NCBI GenBank assembly: GCA_014773175.1
Contig: VXCM01002132.1
Location: 1-64,000 of the forward strand
Length of the DNA stretch: 64,000 nucleotides
Reading direction: 5' to 3'
Source: Lucifuga dentata
Lineage: Eukaryota > Chordata > Actinopteri > Ophidiiformes > Bythitidae
In this document: positions 38,632 through 50,418 of the stretch, one piece after another
Layout of the letters: every line of letters begins with the position of its first letter
Numbering within the stretch: the first letter of the stretch is position 1
Position numbers and translations under genes: made by a program
The notes under the pieces: generated by a model
Seen by the model: only the letters and a program-made list of their open reading frames with translations
Database searches by the model: none
What the model was told of the DNA's origin: nothing

Positions 38632-38865
38632 ACCTGGTTCTCCTCTGTTCCCTTTCTCTCCTTTCTCTGCCGGTGCAGCATCTCTCCCATCCCTGCCGTC
38701 TCTCCCTGGCTGACCAGGACTGCCATGAATCCCAGGAGAACCCGGGATACCAGGGTGTCCCATACACAGACTGGGTGGGATCTTGTTGTCATCTAATGGG
38801 CTGCAAAAATGGACGTGTAGAACAAAGAGGAAGGGAAACAGCAGCAACAGCCTGAGCGATGTCAT
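37836..38865 (-). CDS. c1qtnf5: c1qtnf5 (CTRP5): secreted short-chain collagen / C1q-domain protein, two coding exons
   Basis: Two coding exons join in phase: 38865-38634 and 38356-37836, giving 250 residues (human CTRP5 has 243). The start at 38863-38865 begins a signal peptide ([18 protein letters not shown]) followed by the family motif LDDNKIP. A collagen stretch of Gly-X-Y repeats runs from about residue 36 to 103 with one interruption after GRDGRDGRD. The globular C1q domain is residues 110-250 and contains [20 protein letters not shown] and a C-terminus ending in LVYSD and FA, nearly identical to CTRP5 of mammals. The split Gly78 (G|GT) fits a phase-1 intron, whose acceptor reads tttctccag. 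In mammals the protein is made by retinal pigment epithelium and ciliary body and forms trimers; a human missense change causes late-onset retinal degeneration. No MFRP frame is seen next to it, unlike the mammalian dicistronic MFRP/C1QTNF5 locus. Confidence 0.95.
38581..38630 (+). repeat. (GA)25 microsatellite in the c1qtnf5 intron
   Basis: An uninterrupted AG repeat fills the first 50 bases of the 277-base intron between the two coding exons, starting four bases inside the donor. On the transcribed sense it is a pure CT tract. Confidence 0.95.
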
Positions 38866-38875
38866 TTCAGTGTCA
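38866..38875 (-). other. c1qtnf5: c1qtnf5 5' UTR part of the first coding exon
   Basis: On the minus strand a pyrimidine tract and CAG (tttcttttctcctcag) end at 38876, just ten bases before the start codon. This is a strong acceptor, so the start-codon exon is probably spliced to an upstream non-coding exon. Confidence 0.6.
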
Positions 38876-40340
38876 CTGAGGAGAAAAGAAAGAGAAAATA
38901 TGAAAAGATGCACAGGCCATAAAAAGAAAAAAATTTGCAAGCATAGAACATCAACACCAAGGTTTGCATATAATGAATTACATACAAAGGCAAAACATTT
39001 GTTTTATCTGCTGAATGACATATTTTAGCTCAAACTGCTGTAATGTAGTTTATGAGATTCATAATTAGTTCCAAAATATCTGTAAAAATAGGCTGATTTT
39101 ACAAATATATCATCTTAGCCACTCAAGCATCAATAGTAAATGTTTTTGATCATATATGGAATTAATATTACTTTATTGAGTTAGCATATTCTGACAGATT
39201 TTGAAGGAATTGATCATTTGTTCCACATGACAATCTGAAAAAGATTTTTAAAACATTTCTGATGGGAAAATCTTTGCGGGATCTGGCAGTAACGGCACAG
39301 TAAAATGGAAAGCTGATGTTTATTAACACAGGTGCAGTTTTTCCTTGGCTTTGCGAGCAGGCAACTGAGTCTGCTCAAAGAATGGGTCACGACTGTCATG
39401 ATACTAAGAACAGCACGCTCTGTTTCATGCTTTGTTGCCTGGAGGAAAATCAGCCTCAAAAACTCAGAAATGGCACAAGGACCTTAAGCAACACATAGAG
39501 ACATGAAAAGGCCAAACTCCATGATTATCACACGCTTAAGTCAGCAAATGTTTGATCTCAACGTCGATTTTGTTTCAGGTTCATAATTCAAACACAGCAA
39601 AACATAATTTTGCTAAATGCAAAGATCACTAATCTATGAAATACAAACATGTCCTCTACTCTTAATATGACAGCATTTTCCATGGCACCAAAGTATACCT
39701 GCTCATTATTACATGTCCTCTCATTTTTAAGTTCAAGAGGAGGAAAATAATAAAAGTTCCTAATAAAACTTTGGTTTCTAACCAGACGTTTCATATTAAA
39801 AAAAAAAAAAAAAAAAAAAAAACTTCTTCAGTTGCTGCAGAGGCATGCACAGACTCTCTAAGTGGCAGGAGGGAAAATGAAAATGTGTACAGGGTTAAGG
39901 TTCCTTGCCCTCAGGGTTTAAAGGTGCCCCTCTGTTGCCACATGAGGGCAGAAATGAAGCCTGGAAGTGTTCCATTAAGATACACACATTCTGGTTGAAT
40001 AAAGGCTTCGTGCACTTCATAAAGAAAAATGTCCAAAAGTGACTGCAAGTTGCACAAAGACTGTCAAAAACCAGATCAGAGTTCAGATAATTTGATCCCT
40101 GTATCACAGTTCAGCAGTTTTTTTCTGGAGCCAGACTCAGCTTTACTGCTGACTAAGGTGTCAGCACTTCCTCTATAAAAACAGAATAATTTGTGCAGGC
40201 TTAAGGCTTTGATGCTGATGATGTGGAAGCAGCAGGAACAATTTTTTTTTCTGAAAATATTAAGACCATATTAAATCATAATATCAAATAAAATCAAATA
40301 AGTTGATGAATACCACACAGCCAAGTCAGAAACTACTCAT

Positions 40341-40345
<5 letters not shown>

Positions 40346-40393
<48 letters not shown>
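40346..40393 (+). repeat. (CT)24 microsatellite in the c1qtnf5 5' intron
   Basis: Perfect CT tract of 48 bases. Confidence 0.94.
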
Positions 40394-40397
<4 letters not shown>

Positions 40398-40574
40398 GTA
40401 TGTGTGTCTGTGTGATTGTTAAATTTTACAGTAATTATGTTAGAATAATTATTTCTAAAAGAATGGATCCACTAAACATGAGACTGTTGGACAGCAGCTC
40501 ATGTAAACTCTGACAGACCTACTGGCTGGATGACAGCAGAACAGACGCTACAGGAGCATAAAGTGCTGACTTAG

Positions 40575-40602
40575 ACACACACACACACACACACACACAC
40601 AC
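40575..40602 (+). repeat. (CA)14 microsatellite
   Basis: Perfect CA tract, 180 bases from the CT tract and followed at 40788-40812 by a GGA/GAG trinucleotide run. Confidence 0.9.
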
Positions 40603-41569
40603 GAAGTGAACAGGAAGGCAGTAGAGTTACAGCTGTCTGATGCTTCTGGCTTCTTCTGGACATCAGTCTTACGGTTTAGTCATAACAACCAGCCAGTTAG
40701 GGGGTTTGTGACACTGTCAAGGAAATTTAACCTGTCATTGCTTTTCCTTGGAACTGAGAGAATACATCCAGCCACAGGGAGGGAGAGACAGAGGAGGAGG
40801 AGGAGGAGGAGGGAGAGAATCAGACATGAAAAAGAGAGAGAAAAAGGGAGGAGAGAGGGAGAGAAATGCATTCCAGACAGACAAGAGGACTACTAGCAGA
40901 GAGACTGAACAGCCCCTTAGTAGCCTTTGGATGATTCAAAACATGCATGTTGTTTTAATTAGAGAATTCAGTGTTTATGAACAGCTCAGAAGTACAGCGT
41001 GCACTCTTGTCTGACTCAGTTCATACTGTCACAACAGTTTACCAGCTTTGCTTTTGTTACATTTACATTTTCTATTAGTACTTTACTGTAGCATTTCTTA
41101 GCATCAAATGTCCAAATGTTTGCAACTGAAAAGCATTTTTGAAAGAACACATTTCTCTTATCAGCAATATGATAATCTGCCAACAAGCTCCAGCAGAAAA
41201 AAAAAAAAAATTGCAAGTTGCGCAAAGACTAACTGTAGCAATTAATTATCTCCCAGTATTTCCATACACTCTCCAGTTAAGACAGTGTTGTGCATTTAGT
41301 TAAAAGCTGTATTTCTGATTATTGCCACAACTCTTCTTTATTATCTACGTCAAGTCATATACACACAATACACAAATATACATGTCATGATACTGGTTTA
41401 CTTTGGAGGAAAAAAACTGCAGATCTGTTCTCAACACTAAATCTATAAACAGACACATCTCAGCTCTGCACCCAAACATGTTTAGACAGAAAGTCTGACA
41501 CAACAGCAGCTTCAGCAGCTCAGAGTTTTGAGTCATAACTTTTCATTCAAGGAGAGAATCAAACCTTAC

Positions 41570-41680
41570 CGGATGATGCAGTGAAACTTCAGAAGCTGCC
41601 GTTGATGTCTGTGTGTGTGTGTGTTGAGGAGAATCCAGTGAAAGCAGTTCCTCCCAACCAGAGAGTCTGGTTGGTAAAAA
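41570..41680 (-). other. c1qtnf5: probable c1qtnf5 non-coding first exon and proximal promoter
   Basis: Reading the minus strand, a sequence free of long repeats ends in CATCATCCG followed by the donor GTAAGG at 41569-41564. It is the best donor upstream of the 38875 acceptor and would give a 2.7-kb first intron. Upstream lie a perfect 9-bp inverted repeat (41654-41674) and a CCAAT box on the plus strand at about 41702. The 5' limit is unknown. Confidence 0.4.
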
Positions 41681-41699
41681 CTCAGAGGAAATGGTAATG

Positions 41700-44600
41700 A
41701 AACCCAATTAGAAAGTGGGGAGGGTGGGAGAGGAGGAACTCAGGGTGGGTGTAGGAGAGAGAACAGGGAGGATACCAAGGAAAATATTTGCTGTTCCTCC
41801 AGCATAAATAAAGGATAAATATGTGATAACTAAAAAAAAAAACCTGAGAGAATTTATGTGTAATGAGAGATTTGGGGGATAAGAAAAGGTTATGGGAATG
41901 GTGCTAAATAAAATAAAAAAAAAAAAAAAACGTTTGGGAGATTTCATAACAGTTGTGAAAGTCTCCATGACTTAACCAGAGAGATCAAAGGGCTGTGCTG
42001 TGGTGAGTTAAGACATGGAAAGTCATAAGCACATTCAGTACAATTTTGAATTCCTCATACTTTGAGTATTTCTGTTCTGGGAGACGTTTTATTTCTTTCC
42101 CCAGTTTCAGAGGCAAATATTTTGATTTTTAATATGATAAATTTTCTGACAGCTTGTTTTTTGCTTCGTACTATATAGTTTCTCTGATGAAATAAAGGTA
42201 AATCAACTGACAATAAAATGAAATGATGAAAAAAACAGCAAAGTTTAGTAATTTTAATTGATAAACTGCATCATGCATCGATTCCCAGCTATTAGATTAG
42301 TCACTGACTTTTTAACAATCAATGAATCAATTAATCGACTAAGAGTTTCAATACCAATCATATCTAGATAAGTCAGATCACTGCATTGCCACCAACACTG
42401 AGCAGTTCATTAAATCTGCAGGATTCCTTTAATCTGTTGGAGTGATTCTACATCAGACACAAGTTCTTTGAAATTTCTGTGCAGGACTTGGAGTTTGTGC
42501 TCCATCTGTGTTTGTTTCAAATCAGGTTTCACAAAGAACACAAGATTTCAGATATTCACAGATGAAGCTTCACATGGGAGCCCTGTGAAAAGATGATGGC
42601 CCAAAGAGGTTTCCCAGTCTACCTACACTAGCATTCATAAGTTTGGAATCACCCAAAACTATTAGAAATGGAAACTTTTATTCACCATGGTAGCATTAAT
42701 TTGATTAGAAATCATAGTCAATACACTGACAATGTCAGAACATTCTTTATTTGATAGAATTATTTTATTCAACAAACTACATTCATCAAAGAATCCGCCA
42801 TTGCCAGCAATTACAGCATTGCACATTCTTTTTTTTAAATGTATTCAGGAAATTTCATTCAATCAGCTCTTCCCAGAGGTGTGACTGGCTTGTAGGGCAT
42901 TTTTCTATGACCTTACAGTGAAGCTCGTCCCACTTGGGTTCAAATCTGGTGATTATGCAGACCACTCCATCAAAAACAGTACTCCGGTTTCCCATGTCTT
43001 CACCAAATAGGCTTTGCATAGTTTTAAAGTATGCTTTGGATCATAGTGCTGCTGCAAAATGAAAAGTGCAATAAACTGTAACAATCAAGTGCAGACCATG
43101 TTATAAGAGGTGGCAAATCTCCCAACTTATCAGCACCAAAGCAGCTCCATAGCATTGCATTTCCTCTGCTATGCTTGACAGAAGTCATCGAAAAGTCCTC
43201 CAGCAACCTTTCATTTGCTCTACATCTCACACATCCTCCTCCATGATCCAAACACCTGAAACTTAGACTCATCCATCCATAATACTCTTGTCCAGTCATC
43301 CACCATCCACTGTGGTTTTGTCAATTTTTCCTTAAAAAGCACAGATGGTGGATGGTGAATAACTTTTCTCTTTATTTGCCAAATTCAGATATGGCCTTTT
43401 CTTTGAAATGCTGCCTTTAAGGCCATGATCCCGGAGTATCATGACCATATATTTAAATCAATTTAATACCACCTTGATGAATGAAGTAGCAATTTCTAGC
43501 AGAAACATGAACATTTCTGGATGATTCCAAACTTTTGCATGCCAGTGTACCAGAGTCCGGAGACCGCATCTGTGTAGGTATACACATGGGTCTGTTTAAT
43601 GCTGTAAAGAATCTGCTTTTATGGGAATGTGATGACAGAGTGTGTGAGTATTTGCGTGTTAGGGGCGGGGTGTTAACAGGAATAAAGGCCTGGCTTTGAA
43701 TCTGACTCATCAGGCCGCACACTAGTTCTCAGCGATTGGAGGCAGTGAGCCGTAACTGAAATGAGGCACAGCACAGTTACATGTTTTTAACTGGCATCAC
43801 AGGAATCAGCACATTCTGGGTTTACTACTTTTATTTCCTGTTTAAAGTACTGCTGAGCTATTTACTGTAAATTTGGATCATTAGGCAAGCTAGTTTCCCT
43901 AATGGAGGGTGTTGTTGCGTTTATAGGACAACTGTGAATTAATTAACAACCAAGGCAGTTTTAGTACAGGTTTAACTAAAGCCGTCAGGAAAAACCCCCA
44001 TTATTTCAAGCATAGAGTACTGTCTTATACTGATGACCCCAATCCTCAGTAACAATTTTTTTTTTTTTTTTTTTTTTTTTTNTTTTTTTTTTTTTTTTGA
44101 TATGGGCCACTTTAGAGCACTTGTAGCAGCTTGGGCATGTGTGGCATTCATCACTGCTACTGACAAAGTAGAAGTTGCATTTCCTCACAGCTAAGAAATG
44201 TGGTTTATTTCCACAAATAAATATGGTCCAATGTCTGAGAATATCCAATCCTATGTGCATTTTTAGTTTATTGTTACCATTTACGTTTACAACAAATATC
44301 TTATAAGTGGCACATGTATGCACAAAACTAGATTTGGACCACTTAAACCTGGCAGTGTAAATGTGGTCTGTAGTATTATGATTAGCAGAAATGGCTGAGT
44401 TTTAGCTTTAAAATAATTCACTTATCACTTGTAAGCCCTAAAACAACTGATTCTAGCATTCACAACATTCACTCAGTTCACCTTAGCAGCTAATTTAAGA
44501 CTAAATAGTTACAAATGAACACAAGGGAAAATGGAAAATGTGCCAAACAGTGGTAAGAATGACGTTTAAATCATAACTACAAATACCTGTATATTATGAC

Positions 44601-44819
44601 ATTCCTCTGATTGAAGGTCAGATAGTTCAGAGTTGGTGAGAAGGTGATGAAGCTGCTTCAGCCAAAACATCACGGTGACGTTATACGACAGACTAGATTA
44701 TCTCTATTAGATTGTCTCTAATTCGGATGATTTCAAATCCGTTTAGCAAAGCCACAGGACAAAGTTACTATGCTTCTGAAAATTCACCAATTAAACAGAG
44801 AGCCAGAGACAGAAAAGAG
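41700..44819. other. intergenic between kmt2a 3' end and c1qtnf5 5' end
   Basis: Contains the deleted Tc1 element and a poly(T) join with N at 44082. No exon is seen; in particular no MFRP-like frizzled or CUB coding segment. Confidence 0.55.
42626..43547 (-). mobile_element. Tc1/mariner-like transposon, internally deleted (about 920 bp)
   Basis: The ends are inverted repeats starting CACTAGCATTC and, on the other strand, CACTGGCATGC, followed by AAGTTTGGAATCA. Both are flanked by TA (42624-42625 and 43548-43549), the Tc1 target. The minus strand keeps remnants of the C-terminal half of a Tc1 transposase: YGWMSLSFRCLDHGGG near 43280 and a degraded VKH...WSCFGADKLGDL block near 43130. The N-terminal DNA-binding half is missing, as the length (full elements about 1.6 kb) suggests. 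It cannot encode an active enzyme. Confidence 0.85.
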
Positions 44820-47800
44820 TAAAGGAGACATGTTTATTATTTAAACTATCACTTAAATAAAAAAGTGCATAGAAAATAAACATGATTAGAAACTTTTCTT
44901 TTTACACTTATGTACAACTTTGTTTCCTAATTATACATTCAACCTTAAGTAGTTTGCTGTTCGTTTTCACTGTGGTGGTTTTCCTTCATTTCGGTGACGT
45001 ATATTGAGAGAACACTGATGAAAGAGAGAAAATGACACAAAATCATGAATACTGTTGTTAGAGTAGGAGGAAAATGATAAGACAAAAATATGTTCAAGGC
45101 ATAAGAAAAGAGCCTGTTCATCATCTGCTATCCTCCTTTTTTCCAAGTCCTACCATCCTACTACTCCCTGTGTGACACCACATCCCATTCTAGGCTGATA
45201 CCTATACACAAGAAACAATTAGAAAATTACAAATACATGTTAAGTACTCATCCAAACTCTCCCAAACCTTGACTTGTAAAATAACAATTCAGGGTGGATG
45301 CTGCACAAAATAAATAAATTAAATGTTTTCATCATCATTTCAGCATTATGACTTTCTATAAAACAGTACATGATAAGTACAACCAAAGCTTCAGAGGAGA
45401 GATGTGGTAAGGGAGACAAAAGAGGTTCCGAAATGAAAAGCCATCTTTGTCGGATCTCTTAACTTCTGGTCAGTCTCCTCAAACAAGACTCAAATTGATA
45501 CCACATCAAGAAGCAGTCTAAAAGTCCCTGTTAAAATGTACAAAGAAAACATAAAAACATTCATTACAACCAGAAAAAAAATGGCTGACCTCAAAAAGTT
45601 CACAACCACAGTAATACAGATACATTTCTCATCACATAAAACCCTCCTTTCCTGAAAGAAAAAAGAAGAACTGCAACATTCCTTGTTGGCAAAGGAACAT
45701 TCACAGGCACAGGAAAATTGGTACTGATATCAATTTACAAAAGAATGATGCACATTAGTTTTATCTGATATTACTGTAACACAAAACCATTATAGAGTAC
45801 ATTGAAACATTGCTATTAACCATAATAAATCTGCTGATTTGCTACTGTAACTAAGTTTGTCTGTCCATTCCATATATTGTATAGATACTAAAGTACAGGA
45901 AATTACTATGCATGTTTCCATATAACATTGTTATGTATTTATACTATAATTACAGATAATGAAGGAGAAGGGCCACTGGTGTGGCGTGATAAAATGAAGT
46001 CCAGAGAAACAGAGCCCATGTCCTTGTTTATATGCTATTTCAAACTGTGAAATAAACAACTTATTTTTCCGGTTATTGAACCCTCTGACCAAGAAAAAGC
46101 AGTCGTGGGTCTTAAGAAGTGAGAATCACAAACTAGAGCCCTTTGCATCAGTAAGCATGGCTACCGATGCTCACGTTAACGGTTAACTAAACCAATAAAA
46201 CCTGTTGTCCTACAGACTGAAATGCCTCGAATGTCCACACTTCAGTATAATCCCAGTGCTGAAATGAAACACACCAAACTGCTGCTGTCCCCTTTGAGGT
46301 CACATCTATACATCGTACGTACTGTATCTACCAAGGTTGTTGACACAATAACTGAAAACAAATGTAGCTGACAGCATCAATGTCACAAAATCAGGTGATG
46401 CGGAGGAGGAATATACATTCATCGTTGACCTTAGCAGCAGAACCCAGCAAGCCCAATGCAGGTACAGCTATATAACCACGAGGCTAGCATGTCAGTCAGA
46501 GAGGGGATGTTGTGGGGGACCTGATCAAACCTGGAGTGGGATCCTAAATAGATTAGCATGCCCAGGCTATACACACTGCACCTGGAGGAAGGAAAGGGCT
46601 GCTGGTGTGGTCCCTGCCTTCACTTTGTTGCAGAAAGAGTCAAGTACACTTTGCTATGGCCTTAACACAACATTCAGGGGTCATCAAGACCAATCCTGGG
46701 ATGACTTTGTTTTTGTCAATAGGGACGTCAAAGTATTCTCCACGACTATCTGTGCTTGTGGTTTCAATATGGGAACTGCATTGATCTGTCTTAATGAAGA
46801 GCTGAGTTTCCTATGTTCGTGAAGCGCCCATGTCCAAGCTAAAGTGCAATTCATTTGTGGGTAATGTTTCTGTTTTAATTCAAACCTTTGCAATAAGAGG
46901 CAGCATGGGAGAAACTACTAATGGCCTTTAGGTGATGTTAAAGTCAAAATGAATGGCAGGCAATCCCAAAAACAGATTTGTGTGTTTGGTCAGGCTGCAC
47001 GCTGGTTCATAATTCTCCCAATAAGACAAAAACGTTTATGAGATAGAAGAAACATGCTCATTTACAAACTAAGGCAATCCACAGGGAACTCACAAAAAAG
47101 TAATTTAACTAATTTCCAAATATTGGCAAGTACAAAAGTGGTTTCTTAACATTTGACTCAATGGATTGGCTCAATGAAAACATGACTTCTGTTGGTAGAA
47201 TTGAAATGAAGGCACCTCTTCATTATAAACCAAGTCTGCAGAGGGACAAAAACCCATAAAGTGAAGGACTACTGCCAATTCACATCACTGGCCTGTGGAC
47301 CAATGGAGAAATAGCCACTAGAAACAAAATCAGTGTGGAATAATTGCCTCGTAGGAGCCTGTAGGTGGATTGGATTCTCAGTGTGATGTGGTGTGTGTAA
47401 GGCTGGAGAGAGGAGATATCTGCTATTCACATGGATTAACAACCTGAACTCTCTCAAGTGCATAATAATTCACGACTGCCATACTGTCAGCTGGAACTGG
47501 AATAATAAAACCATCCGCTCTGACCGAACGGCCTGGGATAAAGAGCTACTGGTGGACTGAACTCAACGGGACCAAGCCACAGACCAGTCAGTCTTTGGAA
47601 TCAAAGAAAACACTCAGGCTACAAATTAAAAAATAAAGGAACAAAACATTACAACAAAAACAATTTTGAAAGGCAGCTGAATACAAAACGTAGAGAGCAA
47701 GCATTAGTGTCTGTAAACCTCTATTTCCTACAAAAATGGCAATAAAATAAATACAATTTCTTAAAAATATAAATACCATCATTAAGTGCTATTCACTAGT

Positions 47801-49277
47801 GAGTGCTTTAAGTCTTTTTGTAGAAAAATATACATTATTTACATTTGTTTTTAAAAGCATAATATTTCCCTGTCATAATAAGAAAGACTGACAAGACTTT
47901 AAAAGACTCAATACCCTACTAATAAAAAATATTTTCCATAGTAATGGTTATCACAACAGACCAGGAGGAAAACAAGCTGTTGGAAATTCAATTGAACAGG
48001 GTAATGTTTGGTTTTTGTAATTTGGAACAAGATATTGTATATATTAACCAAAATTAAATCTGACAACAACAGCATGCACAAAGCTGCTTCATTATTGTCT
48101 GTATGTTTCTTACTGCACAAAGATCCATGGCTTTTTCTGGGTCACAGCTCCAAAAAATCATTAATAAATATACATAAGACAACTAAAGCACATCAGTAGA
48201 GTTCTCCAGTCGCTTGGCTGTCAGTCCACCAGAATCTCTAGCTGCCTCACTTCCTCAAGGCCAGAGGCTTAATCCAATCAATAACACATCTACACAGCTA
48301 CCAACTTATCAGACTAAAAACTCAGTTTAAGGAATGGATATCAACCCTCGATACCACCCTAACACGAATAACTGAAAAGGTTGTTTTTTTTTTTTCNTTT
48401 TTTTTTTTTTTTTAAATCATCTCTCTTCCTCTCTGTGGCCTCTGCTCCCCCTACTGTTTCCACCTGTACAGCTGCAATCCATACGCACCTATTTACAGTT
48501 TTAACTGTACATGCCTACAAGCTTGCTAAACAGAGCAGGGGAAGGTTCCAGTATATCACAATGGCTCTGAAGGCATCAGGGCACATTCATATAGGGAGAT
48601 TTGCATCAGTAACCGATGGCACAGAGGGGAATAAATTGTACCAATATTTTCATATCTCTTTCTGGTAAAATTACTGTTCCAAGTCCATTCAACGAATTGC
48701 ACTTTGGTGTAAAATGGATCCAAGATATTTGTTTTTGTTTCTTCTGTGTTGTTCTTATCTCTGAACAGCATTGGTGGAATCATTTCAAAGAAATGCCAAA
48801 TCTTTGTAGAAAATTAAGGAGGATGGGCCAATGTAAAAAAAAAAAAAAAAAAAAATTATACAAGGGTAGCTGTCTATCTATATAAATACAAGTTAAAATT
48901 GCAATGGTGTCAAAAGGCTCAAACCATTTCATAGCTCACCCCTCTGTAGATGAAACTATTTCCATGCCACATAGAACAAAAGGAGGCACAATATGTTTGA
49001 ATTTCTACAAATGGCCCCTCCTCCGATGACCCTTCCTGCATATACGGTACAACCAACAATCCATGTTTCTGGCCTCCGCTGTGTTCAGCCAACACCAGCA
49101 GCAGAAACATAGCAGGTGCCCTGCTGGCAACTGTGGCCCCACATAGAGCAGAAACAACAAATCATTGGTATCAAGCTAACCCCACAGCAAACCCCCAGCA
49201 GGGTTATCCCCAGAACACTGTGGAGGAATAAAATGTGGCCACACTCCAGCAGTGTTTCAATAGTTTGGGTAGGGGTG
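44820..49277 (-). other. kmt2a: probable kmt2a 3' UTR
   Basis: About 4.45 kb downstream of the stop has no coding potential and unusually few transposon relics compared with the flanks. It ends near an AATAAA on the minus strand (plus tttatt at 44833-44838). The length is similar to the long KMT2A 3' UTR of mammals. Homopolymer joins or runs lie at 48383-48413 (with N) and 48836-48855. Several earlier AATAAA signals could give shorter forms. The end point is inferred. Confidence 0.45.
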
Positions 49278-50418
49278 TCAATTGAGGAACTTGCGACACT
49301 TCTTTGCACCGCAGTTGCAGGGTAGCTTGTTGCTGGCGTCTTCGATGGGGAACTTGTAGTCATAGGTGAGCTCCTCTCCACAGTAGATGCGGCGAGAGGC
49401 AAAGATGACAATGTGCTTCTGGCCGTCCACGGTAATGACACGAGAGTAGCAGTTGGGCTCACAGGAGTGGTTGATGAAGCGGGCAGCGTTGCCATGCACT
49501 GTGGCATCTACCACCTCATAGTCATCAATACGAAACATGTAACAGCCAATCCCCTTAAAGGAAAAAAAGAAGACAGAAATTGTGTGGTCTATACTCTCCG
49601 TATGTTTTTTAAATTAACTTAATAACTAATGAAATTAAATGAAGCTCATGCTCTGGACTCAGTTCTCTCATATTCATTTATACTCACCTTGCCATCATAA
49701 TAACTTTCCCGTTTGTCAGTGAGCACAGAGCGAATGACATTTCCAGAGTATTCAATTACCATCTCCCCAGCATCGATGGTTTTCTTGCAGAAAAGACCTC
49801 GGCCATGAATGGGAGATCTGCAGTGGGAAAAGGTTCAAAACTCAGTCAAACTGATGTTATTTGTGCCTACATGTAATTGTTCACTCAGCAGGGAAGTTAA
49901 ATGGTTTTAAAAAAAAAAAAAACAACACACAAATGGTTCATGATGTTGCTTTGGATCAAAGCCACTGCCAACTTTTGCAACTTTTCATCAGCCTCAGTCA
50001 TTTAATAAAGACTGACAGACTGGACTAGCAAAGCATGAGGGATATGAACCTGTAGACTCCGACTGTTTCCTTAGAGGTGGCCTTGAGCTGCTTGAATCTC
50101 ACAGCCAGTGGCAGCTCCATGGAGATGCGCCTGCAATAACAACATGGAAAATGTTAAAATAATAATATAAATGATTGTTCTGCAACCTGATACATGAAAT
50201 AATGTCTGTGACCAATATGTGACAAAATAATATTTTGGACAGATTACCGTATTTGTTAAAAAAAATGTTTTGAATTCAACATAAAGAACAGTATGCTTGC
50301 TGCAACCAACCTGGCAGTCCTGAGCTGCCCTTCCTCTTCTTCCTCTTCCTGTGGCCTGTACTCAGGTGGTTGGCGGTGTTTCGAGGCCAAGAAATTAAAC
50401 ATGTCAAATACAGACCTC
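49278..50418 (-). CDS. kmt2a: kmt2a catalytic SET and post-SET domain, four exons
   Basis: Exons 50311-50418, 50050-50130, 49688-49817 and 49278-49553. They encode [19 protein letters not shown] with a poly-Glu run, then [13 protein letters not shown], then [20 protein letters not shown] and [20 protein letters not shown], then [20 protein letters not shown]. The SAM-binding NHSCEPNC and catalytic [10 protein letters not shown] motifs and the post-SET zinc ligands CNCGAKKC are intact, with the stop directly after KFLN. The enzyme should therefore be active. Isoleucine/arginine substitutions relative to human are conservative. Confidence 0.96.

Noticed and set aside
43024..43299. Possible host gene similar to a transposase
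   Set aside because: It is part of a Tc1 element with inverted ends and TA sites, is frameshifted and lacks the DNA-binding half, so domestication is not supported.
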